From Gammaproteobacteria bacterium (GTDB taxonomy: Bacteria > Pseudomonadota > Gammaproteobacteria > SZUA-152): DNA of 38,226 bases. Position numbers and translations under genes: made by a program. The stretch spans positions 1-38,226 of the forward strand of contig JAADGF010000016.1 in assembly GCA_013152545.1 (NCBI GenBank). Direction: 5' to 3'. Below, piece by piece: positions 1 to 8,160 of this stretch. The notes under the pieces were generated by a model. It was not told the DNA's origin and made no database searches. It saw only the letters and a list, made by a program, of their open reading frames with translations. Positions within the stretch are counted from its first letter, which is position 1, and each line of letters begins with the position of its first letter.

Positions 1-2
1 TA

Positions 3-342
3 AAAGAGCAGACCTGGACATTCGCCTCTCATACAGCGTCGATTCATCTCACCGCGATACGTTACCTCATGCTGGTGTATGCCAGGCATGGCAATAATGA
101 TCTTCGTATTTGTGATGTCCGATCGCAGTTGAAAGAGCAACTTACCACACTCGATTTTGCTCAGCGTTTGTGGCAACTATTCAGAGCGCTAATCACTAAT
201 CACTGGCGCGATAGAGGGCCTTAACGAAAAGTTCGGAAAAATGACAGAGGTCGTCATGACGGCAATTGATGCTCGTATTAATGAGTTCTTTGTTCAGGCT
301 CTCCAGCTTGATATTTTCACGTTGAAAATGGGGTTCAAATAA
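3..342 (+). pseudogene. 3' remnant of an IS transposase, frameshifted and cut by the window edge
   Basis: The frame open from base 3 to the stop at 222-224 encodes a transposase-like C-terminal stretch (IHLTAIRYLMLVYA, then RLWQLFRALITNHWRD). From about base 214 the coding sense continues one base over, through LNEKFGKMTEVVMTAIDARI to FFVQALQLDIFTLKMGFK, and stops at 340-342. Reading across the shift gives one continuous C-terminus, so a single extra base near 211-218 is the simplest explanation. Dense coding in both frames and the IHLTAIRYLMLVYA segment suggest a DDE transposase of the IS4-like type. I am confident of a transposase remnant but not of the IS family. The start lies outside the window. 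Confidence 0.6.
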
Positions 343-379
343 TGAGTGATTTTATTCGAAAATCAATATTTTGAACCCC
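330..379. repeat. Inverted repeat at the end of the transposase remnant
   Basis: GGGGTTCAAA at 330-339 is mirrored by TTTGAACCCC at 370-379, with partly complementary AT-rich sequence between. It overlaps the last codons of the transposase remnant. It may be a transcription stop or part of the IS end. There is no run of T after it, so it is not a classical terminator. Confidence 0.5.
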
Positions 380-727
380 GAAACTTGAGTATTTATATTG
401 CCGTAAACTTACAATCAAATTTGGTTAGGGTCCACGACTGGAAACAAGCAAAAAGCCCTCAGATCTTTTCAAATCAATCCGTTCAGTGACGAATTTCGTC
501 ACGTCAGGATTGAGTTTTTTCCGCTAACCGTGAGAGATTCCGATAGTGAATTTCGCAATGCAAGCATAACAACTTTTTCAGAGGGCAAAACACCGGGGTG
601 AATGGTACGTAACCATGATCCAAAACAATTCCAAATTGTTTTGCTGGATTGAGCGAATAGAATTAACGTCAAACTTATAGAGTCAACTTATCATGGTCAA
701 CAAAGTATTACTGCATTGCCGTTATTT
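343..727. other. Gene-free stretch with two perfect palindromes
   Basis: No convincing gene is visible. It holds a perfect 8-bp-arm palindrome at 486-502 (GTGACGAA, one base, TTCGTCAC) and a perfect 10-bp-arm hairpin at 621-643 (CAAAACAATT, CCA, AATTGTTTTG). The second lies 85 bases beyond the tal stop codon and could fold in the tal transcript, but no T-run follows on that strand. Confidence 0.5.
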
Positions 728-1699
728 TCAAGCAGCGCGATGCGCGGTATTTTCCTGTACATACTGTTCGAGCTTGAGGGTGTCCAACGTGAAATTGCGG
801 ATGCCTTCTGCCAGTTTTTCCGTGGCCATTGCATCTTCATTCATTAACCAACGAAAACTTGCTTCACTGGCATCAATTTTATGAATATCCATGGCTTTTG
901 ATGTTTCGGGGTTCAGTTCGCGGCATACTTCCTCATCACTGCCTTGTAATTCTTCCATTAATGCAGGCGCTATGGTCAGTAAATCACAGCCTGCTAATGC
1001 GAGGATTTCATCGACGTTACGGAAGCTGGCACCCATTACGGTTGTGTTGTGGTTAAATTTTTTGAAATAGTTATAAATGGCTTTCACTGATACCACGCCA
1101 GGGTCTTGGTATGCTGGGTATGTCTCTACGCCATCGGCCTTTTTATGCCAATCAAAAATTCGTCCTACGAAAGGTGAAATTAATGTCACTCCAGCTTCTG
1201 CCGCCGCAACGGCCTGTGCAATATTGAATATTAGGGTCAAATTACAATGAATACCTTTTTTCTCTAACTGCTGAGCGGCTTTTATGCCTTCCCAGGTGGC
1301 GGCAATTTTTATTAGAATACGTTGTTGGTTTATACCTTCATTGTTATACATGCTGATAAGGTGCTCAGCTTTTTTAATCGTGGCCTCAGTGTTAAAGGAC
1401 AGGCGGGCATCTACCTCTGTGGAAACACGGCCAGGAATGATATTTAAAATTTCTTTGCCGATATTTACAGCGAGTTTATCCAATGTTAAATCGGCTTGTG
1501 TTTCTACTGTTTGGCCTTTGGCTTTTCCATATGCTACTGCGGAGTATACGAGTTCTTTGTACTGCGGTAACTGGGCTGCTTTGTAGATTAGTGAAGGATT
1601 GGTGGTTGCGTCGGTGGGCATGTATTGTTTTATTGCATCAATATCACCCGTATCCGCTACGACGGTGGTCATTTTCTGAAGTTGTTGCAATTTGTTCAT
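728..1699 (-). CDS. tal: Transaldolase
   Basis: Cytoplasmic enzyme of the non-oxidative pentose phosphate pathway. It moves a dihydroxyacetone unit from sedoheptulose 7-phosphate to glyceraldehyde 3-phosphate through a Schiff base on lysine. The 323 residues match the usual TalA/TalB length (about 317). Visible family signatures are VADTGD (Asp16), DATTNPSLI near residues 30-38 and [11 protein letters not shown] with the Schiff-base lysine at about K131. [12 protein letters not shown], binding the sugar phosphate, follows later. The ATG at 1699 is preceded by AGGAG with suitable spacing. The gene stands alone: the upstream gene on the same strand ends 338 bases away, and no other pentose phosphate gene is in the window. 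The subclass follows from length and motif context. Confidence 0.96.
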   Translation of the reverse strand: MNKLQQLQKMTTVVADTGDIDAIKQYMPTDATTNPSLIYKAAQLPQYKELVYSAVAYGKAKGQTVETQADLTLDKLAVNIGKEILNIIPGRVSTEVDARLSFNTEATIKKAEHLISMYNNEGINQQRILIKIAATWEGIKAAQQLEKKGIHCNLTLIFNIAQAVAAAEAGVTLISPFVGRIFDWHKKADGVETYPAYQDPGVVSVKAIYNYFKKFNHNTTVMGASFRNVDEILALAGCDLLTIAPALMEELQGSDEEVCRELNPETSKAMDIHKIDASEASFRWLMNEDAMATEKLAEGIRNFTLDTLKLEQYVQENTAHRAA

Positions 1700-2037
1700 T
1701 ATTTGAGTCTCCTGTGTTTTTTCAGTATTTCGCCATTGGTCGTTATATAAAGACTGAGACGGTTAGTAATCGTTACGTGTTTTTCACACTGTTTATCTGG
1801 GTTTCTCACAGCCTAAGCTACGATTGTTTGCCTAATTACCACTTGTGCCGTGATGCTGGGATTTTCGTTATAAGATGCTGAGATCTACCCATAACGGTTG
1901 ATATTTAGGTATAACTGTACGCCCTGTTTATTCCATCGCGTTGTTAAAACGCCTTGCAATAGAGCAATTATTACGCGTCGTTTTGTCGAGCGATTGAATG
2001 CTTTTGTGCCGACTCAGTATAGGAAATTGCATTGGCT
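1700..2037. other. Intergenic stretch upstream of tal
   Basis: It must contain the tal promoter and leader. AT-rich TATATA-like sequence occurs around 1745, but I could not place a -35/-10 pair with good spacing. No coding signal was seen. Confidence 0.4.
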
Positions 2038-3144
2038 CTAGTGATTGATCGGGATGCCAAACCAAAATGTTGCACCTTTGTTAGGGTTGTTGCGGGCGCC
2101 AATGCGGCCCTTGTGTAATTCTATAAATTGTTTGGACATGGAAAGGCCAATCCCGGTGCTGGACTCATTGCCAGTTGGGTGATTACTTAATTTAGCATAG
2201 CGCGTAAATAATTTATCCATATCCTCTTCGGTGAGTCCGGGACCACCGTCACTGATTTCAGCGTAAACATACTCATTGTCAACCCTGGTGCGTATTGTGG
2301 TTGTGGTTTCTCTAGGGCTGAATTTCATCGCATTACCAATTAGATTTTCAATGACTTGTGACAACCTGAACTCATCGGCCTCTATGGCCGGTAAGTTTTG
2401 AGATAACTCTTTTTGTATTTTTATTCCTTTTTGCTTGGCATAACTTTCGTTTGTATGGAGTGATTTGGCAATAATGTCATTTAGCTTAATTGATTTGTAA
2501 TTAGGCTCTGGCGTGGTATTTGCTGTGGACTCCAGGTTTAAGAAACCGTCGATTACTGCATGCATGTTTTCGCCAGTACGTTGGATAAGTTCGATGAGTT
2601 CTGGTGTGTCCTTGTTTGTCGGTAGACCTGGGTGACATTGTGTTTTCAATTCCGATGCAATATCCAGCATAACGATAAGCGGTTTTTTAAGATCATGACT
2701 TGCAAATCGCACGAATTCATCTTTTAGTGCTGCTAGGTTTTTCAATGCTAATTGGGTTTTTATGCGAGCCATTGCAATGGCAATATTCAGTGGTTTCGTG
2801 AGGTAATCATTGGCGCCTAACTTCAGGGCCGTGATTATGCTTTGTTCAAGATCGTCGGCGGTGACCATGATAATTGGCAGACTAATTAATGAGTGTTTTA
2901 CGCGCACTTGTTGCAGTACTTCGAGTCCACTTATGCCGGGCATCATAATATCCAGTAATACCAGATCAAAAGGGTGGTTTTCAATGAACTCCAGTGCTTC
3001 ATAGCCGCCTTCGGCTAATGTGACATTATAGCCAGCACGTTTAAATTGGATGGACATTAACTGGCGATTCATTTCATTGTCGTCAACGACAAGTAGTGAG
3101 TAGTCTGTATTGGTAGAGTTTTCGACGCCCTGTAGTGGATTCAT
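2038..3144 (-). CDS. Response-regulator receiver fused to a histidine kinase (REC-HisKA-HATPase)
   Basis: Soluble signalling protein of 368 residues. The N-terminal receiver domain (about 15-130) has the acidic pair DD at 21-22, the phospho-acceptor Asp65 in LLDIMMPG and the conserved Lys117 in LTKPL. A HisKA segment follows with FASHDLKKPL, His150 being the expected autophosphorylation site. The C-terminal ATPase domain has the N-box NLIGNAMKFSP, the G1-like DGGPGL and the G2 GIGLSM. There are no membrane or PAS segments, so the input must come through phosphorylation of the receiver domain or a partner. This order, receiver first, is the reverse of classical hybrid kinases. No partner regulator lies nearby, so the pathway is unknown. 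Confidence 0.9.
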   Translation of the reverse strand: MNPLQGVENSTNTDYSLLVVDDNEMNRQLMSIQFKRAGYNVTLAEGGYEALEFIENHPFDLVLLDIMMPGISGLEVLQQVRVKHSLISLPIIMVTADDLEQSIITALKLGANDYLTKPLNIAIAMARIKTQLALKNLAALKDEFVRFASHDLKKPLIVMLDIASELKTQCHPGLPTNKDTPELIELIQRTGENMHAVIDGFLNLESTANTTPEPNYKSIKLNDIIAKSLHTNESYAKQKGIKIQKELSQNLPAIEADEFRLSQVIENLIGNAMKFSPRETTTTIRTRVDNEYVYAEISDGGPGLTEEDMDKLFTRYAKLSNHPTGNESSTGIGLSMSKQFIELHKGRIGARNNPNKGATFWFGIPINH

Positions 3145-3966
3145 AGGAGCTAAGCTATTTGTTCTTTAAATACTGTTGCAATGCCTGATGTTCAGCATGT
3201 TGTATGATGATTATTATCGCCAATATAAATGATGCGAATAAAAAAATTATCAATAACGCTGTGCCGAATTACAATGCAATTAATGTGACAAATAATGTGA
3301 CAAAATCAGTTTCCGGTAATTCTGCTGGCAGCCAATTAGTTAACGGCACCTATCCGGAAAATCTTTAAGTATTTGCGCCTCAAGGTTACTGTGTTGAGGT
3401 AAGGTGCTGGAAAAACGTGAATAACCTAATTGTTAAATGCTGTGGTGTACGTACTCTATTTCGACAGTTATTTTGATAATTTTTGCAATGGCGGCGGTTA
3501 TTATTGAGGTATTTTGAAGCAATATGCGATAAGTCTCAGTGCCATACGAAAGCCTTGGAGGAGAGAAAATATTATGCAGTTAACGCTTTGGGTATATTAC
3601 GCAAATTATTAAAATTGCAGATGATATTCTACAAAATGCGGAGAATTTTTTAACAAAATGGACCTGAATATGGCTCAGGGCTGGCAAATGAACCGCATTT
3701 GGGTGGGTTGCCCTAATCTGGTGCAACGCTTGCCGGGTCGCAGCAAAATGCTATTGATGATGAAAATGAACCCCTTATGATAATGGTTGCTGGTGGGGGA
3801 TATTCTAGCGCGATTGTCATATGTATTCGCGGTTCGTATTAATACAGCGGGTGACATAATGGCATCGGAATTACTTGCTAACGAGGCGTCATAGATGTTG
3901 GGCCTTATTGATCATCGTCCTTTATATACATATTTTGTCTAGCAAATGCATGGTCAGGGCAGGGAG
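3145..3966. other. Gene-poor 822-base stretch, possibly decayed coding DNA
   Basis: No complete gene is recognisable. A 54-codon open frame on the plus strand runs 3204-3368 (starting MMIIIANINDANKK). Short open stretches in different plus frames lie between about 3590 and 3860, for example one containing LAGSQQNAIDDENEPLMIMV interrupted by a stop shortly before. A strong Shine-Dalgarno-like GGAGGAG near 3558 precedes an ATG that stops after about a dozen codons. The pattern fits a degraded gene, but I cannot name its family. Confidence 0.3.
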
Positions 3967-4845
3967 TTAGCCAGCCCAGCCTGCCAGTGTCATTAGCGCA
4001 AGGGCCGTGACCCATACAATAATACTGCGCCAGCAAAGTGCCAGCACATTGTTGACTGTTGATAATTCAAAGGAGTGAGTTTCGCTGTTTATTTGTAGCG
4101 CACTTAAGCCACTGGCAACGAGTGTTTCATTGGATTCTGCTGGGTTGAGGTAATCATTGGCAATGTGCTCTTTCCACTGTTGGAATGCGTCGATGAAACT
4201 TCCGGTCACAGCAAAGCACAACATTGTTAGTTGATTGGGAATCCACACTAAAATTGCAAATAACAAACGGCTTGAGTTATGAAACTCACCATATTCTGAC
4301 TCATTTGAGTTATTTTCAGCGTGTTCATAGAGCGTGCTCGCGATACGATAAAGTAGTGCACCCATGGGACCTAATAATACAAACCAAAAAAAGACGCCTA
4401 ATATATTGTCATTGGTGGCTATGATTAATTTTTCGCATATTCTCTTATTGATTGTGTCGTTGTCATCTGGCAACTCATTGCCAAGTGTTTCAATTGCATA
4501 GGTTTTTGCGCTATGTTGGTCATCGAATTCGCTGGCGTCGATATATAAACGGACCCGTTGGTGGATACGTTGCGGACCTAGGCTATATACCAGTGTAAAT
4601 ACAGCAAAGGCAAATCCCAGTAGGCTCAGGGCGTCGTAGAGCAAGCTATAAATGATTGCACAGCTAAATACGGGTATTAATATGATGACAATTAAACCCA
4701 GGGTGTCGTTCCATAGCCCGGTATTGGAAAATTTATGCCGTACCCAGTTGGAAAAATTCACACTCCAGTCGAAATTCCGTTTATTTTCAATATTATCAAA
4801 AAAACGTTCTATGGCGAGTCCGAATAGTATGGCGAGTAGGCTCAT
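3967..4845 (-). CDS. ampE: AmpE-like inner-membrane protein
   Basis: Integral inner-membrane protein of 292 residues, close to the usual AmpE length (about 284). The N-terminus (LLAILFGLAIERF) and early FDWSVNF and WVRHKFSNTG segments resemble AmpE. Hydrophobic segments lie at about 48-68 and 70-88, then near 145-165, 190-215 and at the C-terminus. AmpE is encoded with AmpD in enterobacteria and pseudomonads and has been described as a membrane sensor linked to beta-lactamase induction; its biochemical role is unsettled. Here it lies 281 bases downstream of ampD on the same strand, a wider gap than in the usual tight pair. The assignment rests on topology, length, N-terminus and neighbour. 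Confidence 0.8.
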   Translation of the reverse strand: MSLLAILFGLAIERFFDNIENKRNFDWSVNFSNWVRHKFSNTGLWNDTLGLIVIILIPVFSCAIIYSLLYDALSLLGFAFAVFTLVYSLGPQRIHQRVRLYIDASEFDDQHSAKTYAIETLGNELPDDNDTINKRICEKLIIATNDNILGVFFWFVLLGPMGALLYRIASTLYEHAENNSNESEYGEFHNSSRLLFAILVWIPNQLTMLCFAVTGSFIDAFQQWKEHIANDYLNPAESNETLVASGLSALQINSETHSFELSTVNNVLALCWRSIIVWVTALALMTLAGWAG

Positions 4846-5077
4846 TGTGGCGGCTATTCCCTGGCTGTTTGATGGTGATGGTTTGTAGCAGCGGTTAATA
4901 ACGGTATGCTCCGCTTTTATTTAGTGGAGCCCCGTTGGAGGCTGGTTCCTGCTGGAGGCCTAATTAACGGGTTTTTGTTGATCGACTTTTGCTACACGTA
5001 AATTCTACACCGTAACGGTTATCAATTTTAATTAATTTGATCGTGAACGATGCATTATACCTGATTGTAGCCAAGTG

Positions 5078-5103
5078 ACAGCAAGTTCCAAACAACTTGC
5101 TGT
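5078..5103 (+). terminator. Strong hairpin with T-run between ampD and ampE, facing the plus strand
   Basis: ACAGCAAGTT and AACTTGCTGT form a perfect 10-bp stem with a 6-base loop. The plus strand continues TGTTTTTTG, as in an intrinsic terminator, although no plus-strand gene precedes it. On the minus strand the stem sits just after the ampD stop without a T-run, so there it may act as a 3' end or processing hairpin. Confidence 0.55.
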
Positions 5104-5126
5104 TGTTTTTTGCGGCTATCGTGAAT

Positions 5127-5699
5127 TTATGGGGTTTTGCTGAGCAATTTGTACAGACGGGCCCAGTCGAATGCCGGTCCGGGGTCGGTTTTTCTACCCT
5201 GTGCAATATCACAATGCCCGGCTAAGCGCTGGGTTGACAGCTTTGGGTAAGCGGTACATAAAATTGTGATTAATTGAGCTAGTTGGGTATATTGGGGGGA
5301 TTCATAATCTTGCTCATCGCTGCCCTCCAGTTCAATGCCGATCGAAAAATCATTACATCGTTCCCTATTTTTGTACTGCGATTTTCCGGCATGCCATGCT
5401 CGCTTGTGAAATGGTACATATTGCACAATTTCACCATCACGTCGGATTAAAGTATGTGCTGACACCTGTAATTGATGAATTTCTGCAAAATAAGGGTGTG
5501 TGAGTGGGTCTAGTGAGTTAGTAAATAAAGCGTCAATCCAAGGTCCGCCGAACTGCCCTGGCGGTAAGCTGATATTGTGTACAACGATTAAATCTATGTC
5601 GGATGGATCGGGGCGGTCGTCATAGTTCGGTGAGGCCACTTGAGTGGCATTATACAGTCGTCCTGTATCAGTATTTATTTTCATGGGTGTAGCTGACAA
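5127..5699 (-). CDS. ampD: 1,6-anhydro-N-acetylmuramyl-L-alanine amidase AmpD
   Basis: Cytoplasmic zinc amidase of peptidoglycan recycling. It cleaves the bond between anhydro-N-acetylmuramic acid and the stem peptide, and loss of it raises AmpC expression in bacteria with AmpR. The 190 residues match the family (about 183-190). Zinc ligands by family position are His41 (VVHNIS), His162 (AGHCDIAQGRK) and Asp172 (TDPGP). Lys170 and the GIELEG segment at 121-126, with its catalytic glutamate, are present. AHTLIRRDGEIVQYVP is the typical core. There is no signal peptide, which separates AmpD from periplasmic AmiD. The ATG at 5699 gives a family-like N-terminus. No ampR or ampC is in the window. 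Confidence 0.95.
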   Translation of the reverse strand: MSATPMKINTDTGRLYNATQVASPNYDDRPDPSDIDLIVVHNISLPPGQFGGPWIDALFTNSLDPLTHPYFAEIHQLQVSAHTLIRRDGEIVQYVPFHKRAWHAGKSQYKNRERCNDFSIGIELEGSDEQDYESPQYTQLAQLITILCTAYPKLSTQRLAGHCDIAQGRKTDPGPAFDWARLYKLLSKTP

Positions 5700-5869
5700 T
5701 ATGGCATTATCGCTATGGATAGCGGCGGCGTCCAGTTCAATAATATAATAATAGGGTGGTTTGTCTCTTCAGGCGAGTTTCCGGGGAAATCAGCCGCTAA
5801 GGTTTGTCTATCTTTATTTTGTATCTGTGTGCGCTCTGGGGTTGATCATATAAGCGATCCCCTCCCCCC

Positions 5870-5902
5870 TTAGTTAGTTCTTAGTTAGTCCTCAGTTAGC
5901 TG
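5870..5902. repeat. Three 11-bp tandem repeats
   Basis: TTAGTTAGTTC, TTAGTTAGTCC and TCAGTTAGCTG follow each other without gaps. They lie 42 bases beyond the stop codon of the ParE-like toxin gene. The function is unknown. Confidence 0.6.
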
Positions 5903-5943
5903 AATTCATTTGCATTAAATCGGAAAAGTCGTTAAAAATTATT

Positions 5944-6267
5944 CTAATTCGTCGCACTTTCTTTTGCACGTTCTTCTAGCAAGTATTTACGTAATTTTCT
6001 TTCACTCCGCATGAGATAAATAATGTATACGGTTTTCTTTTCAATACGATAAAAAATACGGCATGGAGCAACTACTATTTCAAGGTATCTAGATTTGCTT
6101 AACTCGGGAGGTTTGCGGCCGAGTTTGGGGAATTTTTCAAGACTATCGGTGTTAGAAAAAACACTCTTAACCAACTTAGTCGCAGCACTAACTTCATCAA
6201 GCGCTATGTATTCTGCAATTTCGTGTAGGTCAGATAATGTTGGCTCTGACCAAACTACTTGAGCCAT
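5944..6267 (-). CDS. ParE/RelE-superfamily toxin
   Basis: Small toxin of a type II toxin-antitoxin system, 107 residues. The N-terminus (VVWSEPTLSDLHEIAEYIA) and the core SLEKFPKLGRKPPEL match ParE/RelE-fold toxins. The C-terminal strand RIFYRIEKKTVYIIYLMRSERKL also fits. ParE members usually act on DNA gyrase and RelE members cut mRNA on ribosomes; sequence alone does not decide which applies here. The ParE-style opening WSEPTLSDL favours ParE. Its ATG overlaps the end of the antitoxin gene by 13 bases, so the pair is translationally coupled. The C-terminal tail is basic and charged (LRKYLLEERAKES). Confidence 0.88.
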   Translation of the reverse strand: MAQVVWSEPTLSDLHEIAEYIALDEVSAATKLVKSVFSNTDSLEKFPKLGRKPPELSKSRYLEIVVAPCRIFYRIEKKTVYIIYLMRSERKLRKYLLEERAKESATN

Positions 6268-6512
6268 TTATTCATTTTCTTTTTTGCCTCAGTCTGGGTA
6301 TAAGTTCGTTTTTCCAACATTGCCATTTCACCTCGGGCTAACCCTTCAAGGAGCTGTAGCCGATTTTGTGTTAGCTCATAATCGTTAACATCAACAAGAT
6401 ACGCCGACGGTTTTCCGTGCTCCGTAATCAGCACTGGTTCCTTCGAGGAATGTAATTCCGCTAGGATTTTAGTTGCTTCGCGTTTTAAAGTAGTCACTAA
6501 TTCGATTTTCAT
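6255..6512 (-). CDS. Phd/YefM-type antitoxin
   Basis: Antitoxin partner of the ParE-like toxin, 85 residues. The N-terminal DNA-binding part (IELVTTLKREATKILAEL, then EPVLITEHGKPSAYLVDVND) is typical of the Phd/YefM fold. The charged C-terminus (KRTYTQTEAKKKMNKWL) should wrap the toxin. I chose ATG at 6512 because the longer frame begins with a TTG that lies exactly in the -35 element of a strong promoter. The predicted transcript therefore starts at or within a few bases of ATG 6512 and has almost no leader. Antitoxins of this class normally repress their own operon, and an imperfect palindrome covers the promoter. Confidence 0.9.
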   Translation of the reverse strand: MKIELVTTLKREATKILAELHSSKEPVLITEHGKPSAYLVDVNDYELTQNRLQLLEGLARGEMAMLEKRTYTQTEAKKKMNKWLK

Positions 6513-6515
6513 AAT

Positions 6516-6548
6516 GTGATAGTATAGTGTCACTTTGTGAATGTGCAA
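6516..6548 (-). promoter_or_regulatory. Promoter and probable operator of the toxin-antitoxin operon
   Basis: On the minus strand TTGCAC (6543-6548) and TATACT (6521-6526) are separated by 16 bases, a good sigma-70 match. Only 8 bases lie between the -10 and the antitoxin ATG, implying a leaderless or nearly leaderless mRNA. GTGATA at 6516-6521 and TGTCAC at 6528-6533 form an imperfect palindrome over the -10, a likely site for autorepression. Confidence 0.7.
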
Positions 6549-7253
6549 GTTTTTTCATGCCTATCGCAAATGAGTGTAATATCATACAACGCTCACAAAT
6601 AATAAAAATATCTTATTTGTATTCGACCTGATATATGTGGTCTCGAAACCCAAGTTCAAAATTTGTAAATTTTTTTCTTAGGGCGTGCATTAAGCTTAGG
6701 AAGTTAATTATTTCAGCTAACAGTTGAATCTCCTGCGAATGCCTATAACATAGACTCTAAAAAGATTTTTTGGGGTTTTCTGAACTCACCGTATAGGGGA
6801 TACGCTGTCATCCAAAAAATCCCAAAAAGTCTTTTACTTTCAGCGCTCTCGCGACGATTCAACTGATATGTTAGGATAATTGATTATTGCTTGACAAGCG
6901 TGTACGGGAATTTTTTTGGCCTGGCTATTCACAAATTGCGCTCTTTAGGCTTTACTGTTTTTTTAAACTAAAAAACCAGTTGAGCACGGGTGCGGAGTGT
7001 AATGGATTGATTTTATTTGTATAATAAGGTGTCTCGTGTGGTGGTGTGACGTTTTTTGGTAGCGCCAGGGGCAAGCGCTTGTGCTATACCGGTACATCGT
7101 GATTCAACTGATTTTTCCAGATTTAAAGAACGTTCTCGTTCCAGAAGTGAACCTAAACGAATCTAAATCAAGGTAAAGGTTTCCCTGAAATCATTATCGC
7201 GCTGGGCGCATACAGCTAGCGCTATCGGAAAACAATATTTCGGCGCAACATCA
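6549..7253. other. Intergenic stretch holding a repeat element and a stray repeat end
   Basis: This 705-base gap contains the full family-A element at 6717-6875 and a lone family-A end (GATTCAACTGAT) at 7101-7112. No coding frame with family character was seen. Confidence 0.5.
6717..6875. repeat. MITE-like element, family A, copy 1
   Basis: The ends are CAGTTGAATC (6721-6730) and GATTCAACTG (6856-6865). The inside is also self-complementary: CTAAAAAGATTTTTTGGGG near 6758 pairs with the region around 6813-6840 (CCAAAAAATCCC, AAAAAGTCTTTTA). The transcript would fold into one long imperfect hairpin. Related copies lie at 26060-26219 and 26914-27077. It has no coding capacity. Confidence 0.75.
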
Positions 7254-7478
7254 ATGAGAGAGTTTTGTTTCAACTTAAAAATTTCCGCGCATGAGTATGT
7301 CAAATACTACCAAGGTATTGCGCGTGCAGTTTATGTGAAAGATAAAAATGGGAAATCCATACAATTTCCTGCTGATGTGTTGAAACCGTTTATAACAAAG
7401 GATGGTATTTATGGCTATTTTATCATTCGCATTGACGACCGAAATAAATTAATCGATATAAAAAAAGTAGCTGAGTAG
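7254..7478 (+). CDS. DUF2835 family protein
   Basis: Small protein of 74 residues. The whole length matches the DUF2835 family of Gammaproteobacteria: an N-terminal strand FNLKISAHEYVKYYQGIARA, then GKSIQFPADVLKPFIT, DGIYGYFIIRID and a short C-terminal tail. The typical YYxGxAxxV and QFPAxxLxPF motifs are present. The function is unknown; there is no signal peptide or membrane segment, so it is likely cytoplasmic. The ATG at 7254 gives the usual family start, though no strong Shine-Dalgarno sequence precedes it. It stands alone. Confidence 0.85.
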   Translation: MREFCFNLKISAHEYVKYYQGIARAVYVKDKNGKSIQFPADVLKPFITKDGIYGYFIIRIDDRNKLIDIKKVAE

Positions 7479-7661
7479 TAAGATGTTATTGCAAAACTGG
7501 ATGCCTGTGTTCAATGGTTACTGGTGCAAAAATATTCTGAAAAAATGCCTCTGTTTTAATGATGATTAACTGTGCCGAGCCAGTTTGTTTACAGGGCAAA
7601 TAAACGATGATGAATTAACTAACAACAATCTTAATAACACGAAATTATAGGTATCTCAATA

Positions 7662-8027
7662 GTGGCAGTTCTTCTCTTTAATCTAAAAAATGTGCCTGAC
7701 GATGAGGCGGCGGATGTGCGCGAGTTACTGTCTCAGCACAACATCGTTTTTTATGAAACCCCAGCGGGTAAGTGGGGTATTTCCGTAGGCGCTATTTGGT
7801 TGAATGATGATGTTCAATTGGACGATGCTACTCACTTGATTGAAAAATATCAAAGAGACAGGAGTCATCATGCGAGGAGTGAATATAAACGGTTGCAACA
7901 AGAGGGCGGTGTTGAGCGAATAATGGATCGGCTAAAGCAGAGCCCGGTACTGTTTGTTCTTTATTTGGTGATTATTTCGCTGATTGTTTATTTTTCTGTT
8001 GCACCATTTCTGTATCTTGGTGATTGA
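7662..8027 (+). CDS. DUF6164 family membrane-anchored protein
   Basis: Small protein of 121 residues starting at GTG. The N-terminal domain (VLLFNLKNVPDDEAADVREL, then FYETPAGKWGISVGAIWL) matches the pattern of DUF6164. In this family a short domain with a conserved WGIS..xIW motif precedes a C-terminal helix. A charged linker (residues about 65-90) leads to one hydrophobic segment at about 95-116 (VLFVLYLVIISLIVYFSV), so it is probably a tail-anchored inner-membrane protein. The function is unknown. It is not clearly in an operon: DUF2835 ends 183 bases upstream. Confidence 0.75.
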   Translation: MAVLLFNLKNVPDDEAADVRELLSQHNIVFYETPAGKWGISVGAIWLNDDVQLDDATHLIEKYQRDRSHHARSEYKRLQQEGGVERIMDRLKQSPVLFVLYLVIISLIVYFSVAPFLYLGD

Positions 8028-8160
8028 TTAAAACCCGGGGATTGAACTTGATGTTCCGATGTCCCATTGATTCGCGAAATGGTATTGCTGCATTGTTATG
8101 CTTACCGGAATTATTTTTTCTTTAGGAAGATGCCCCTAATTTTCCTGCCTTTACCCAACG

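Noticed and set aside
3675-3857. Minus-strand frame of 60 codons
   Set aside because: No start signal, no family resemblance; lies in the decayed stretch where plus-strand fragments look more protein-like.
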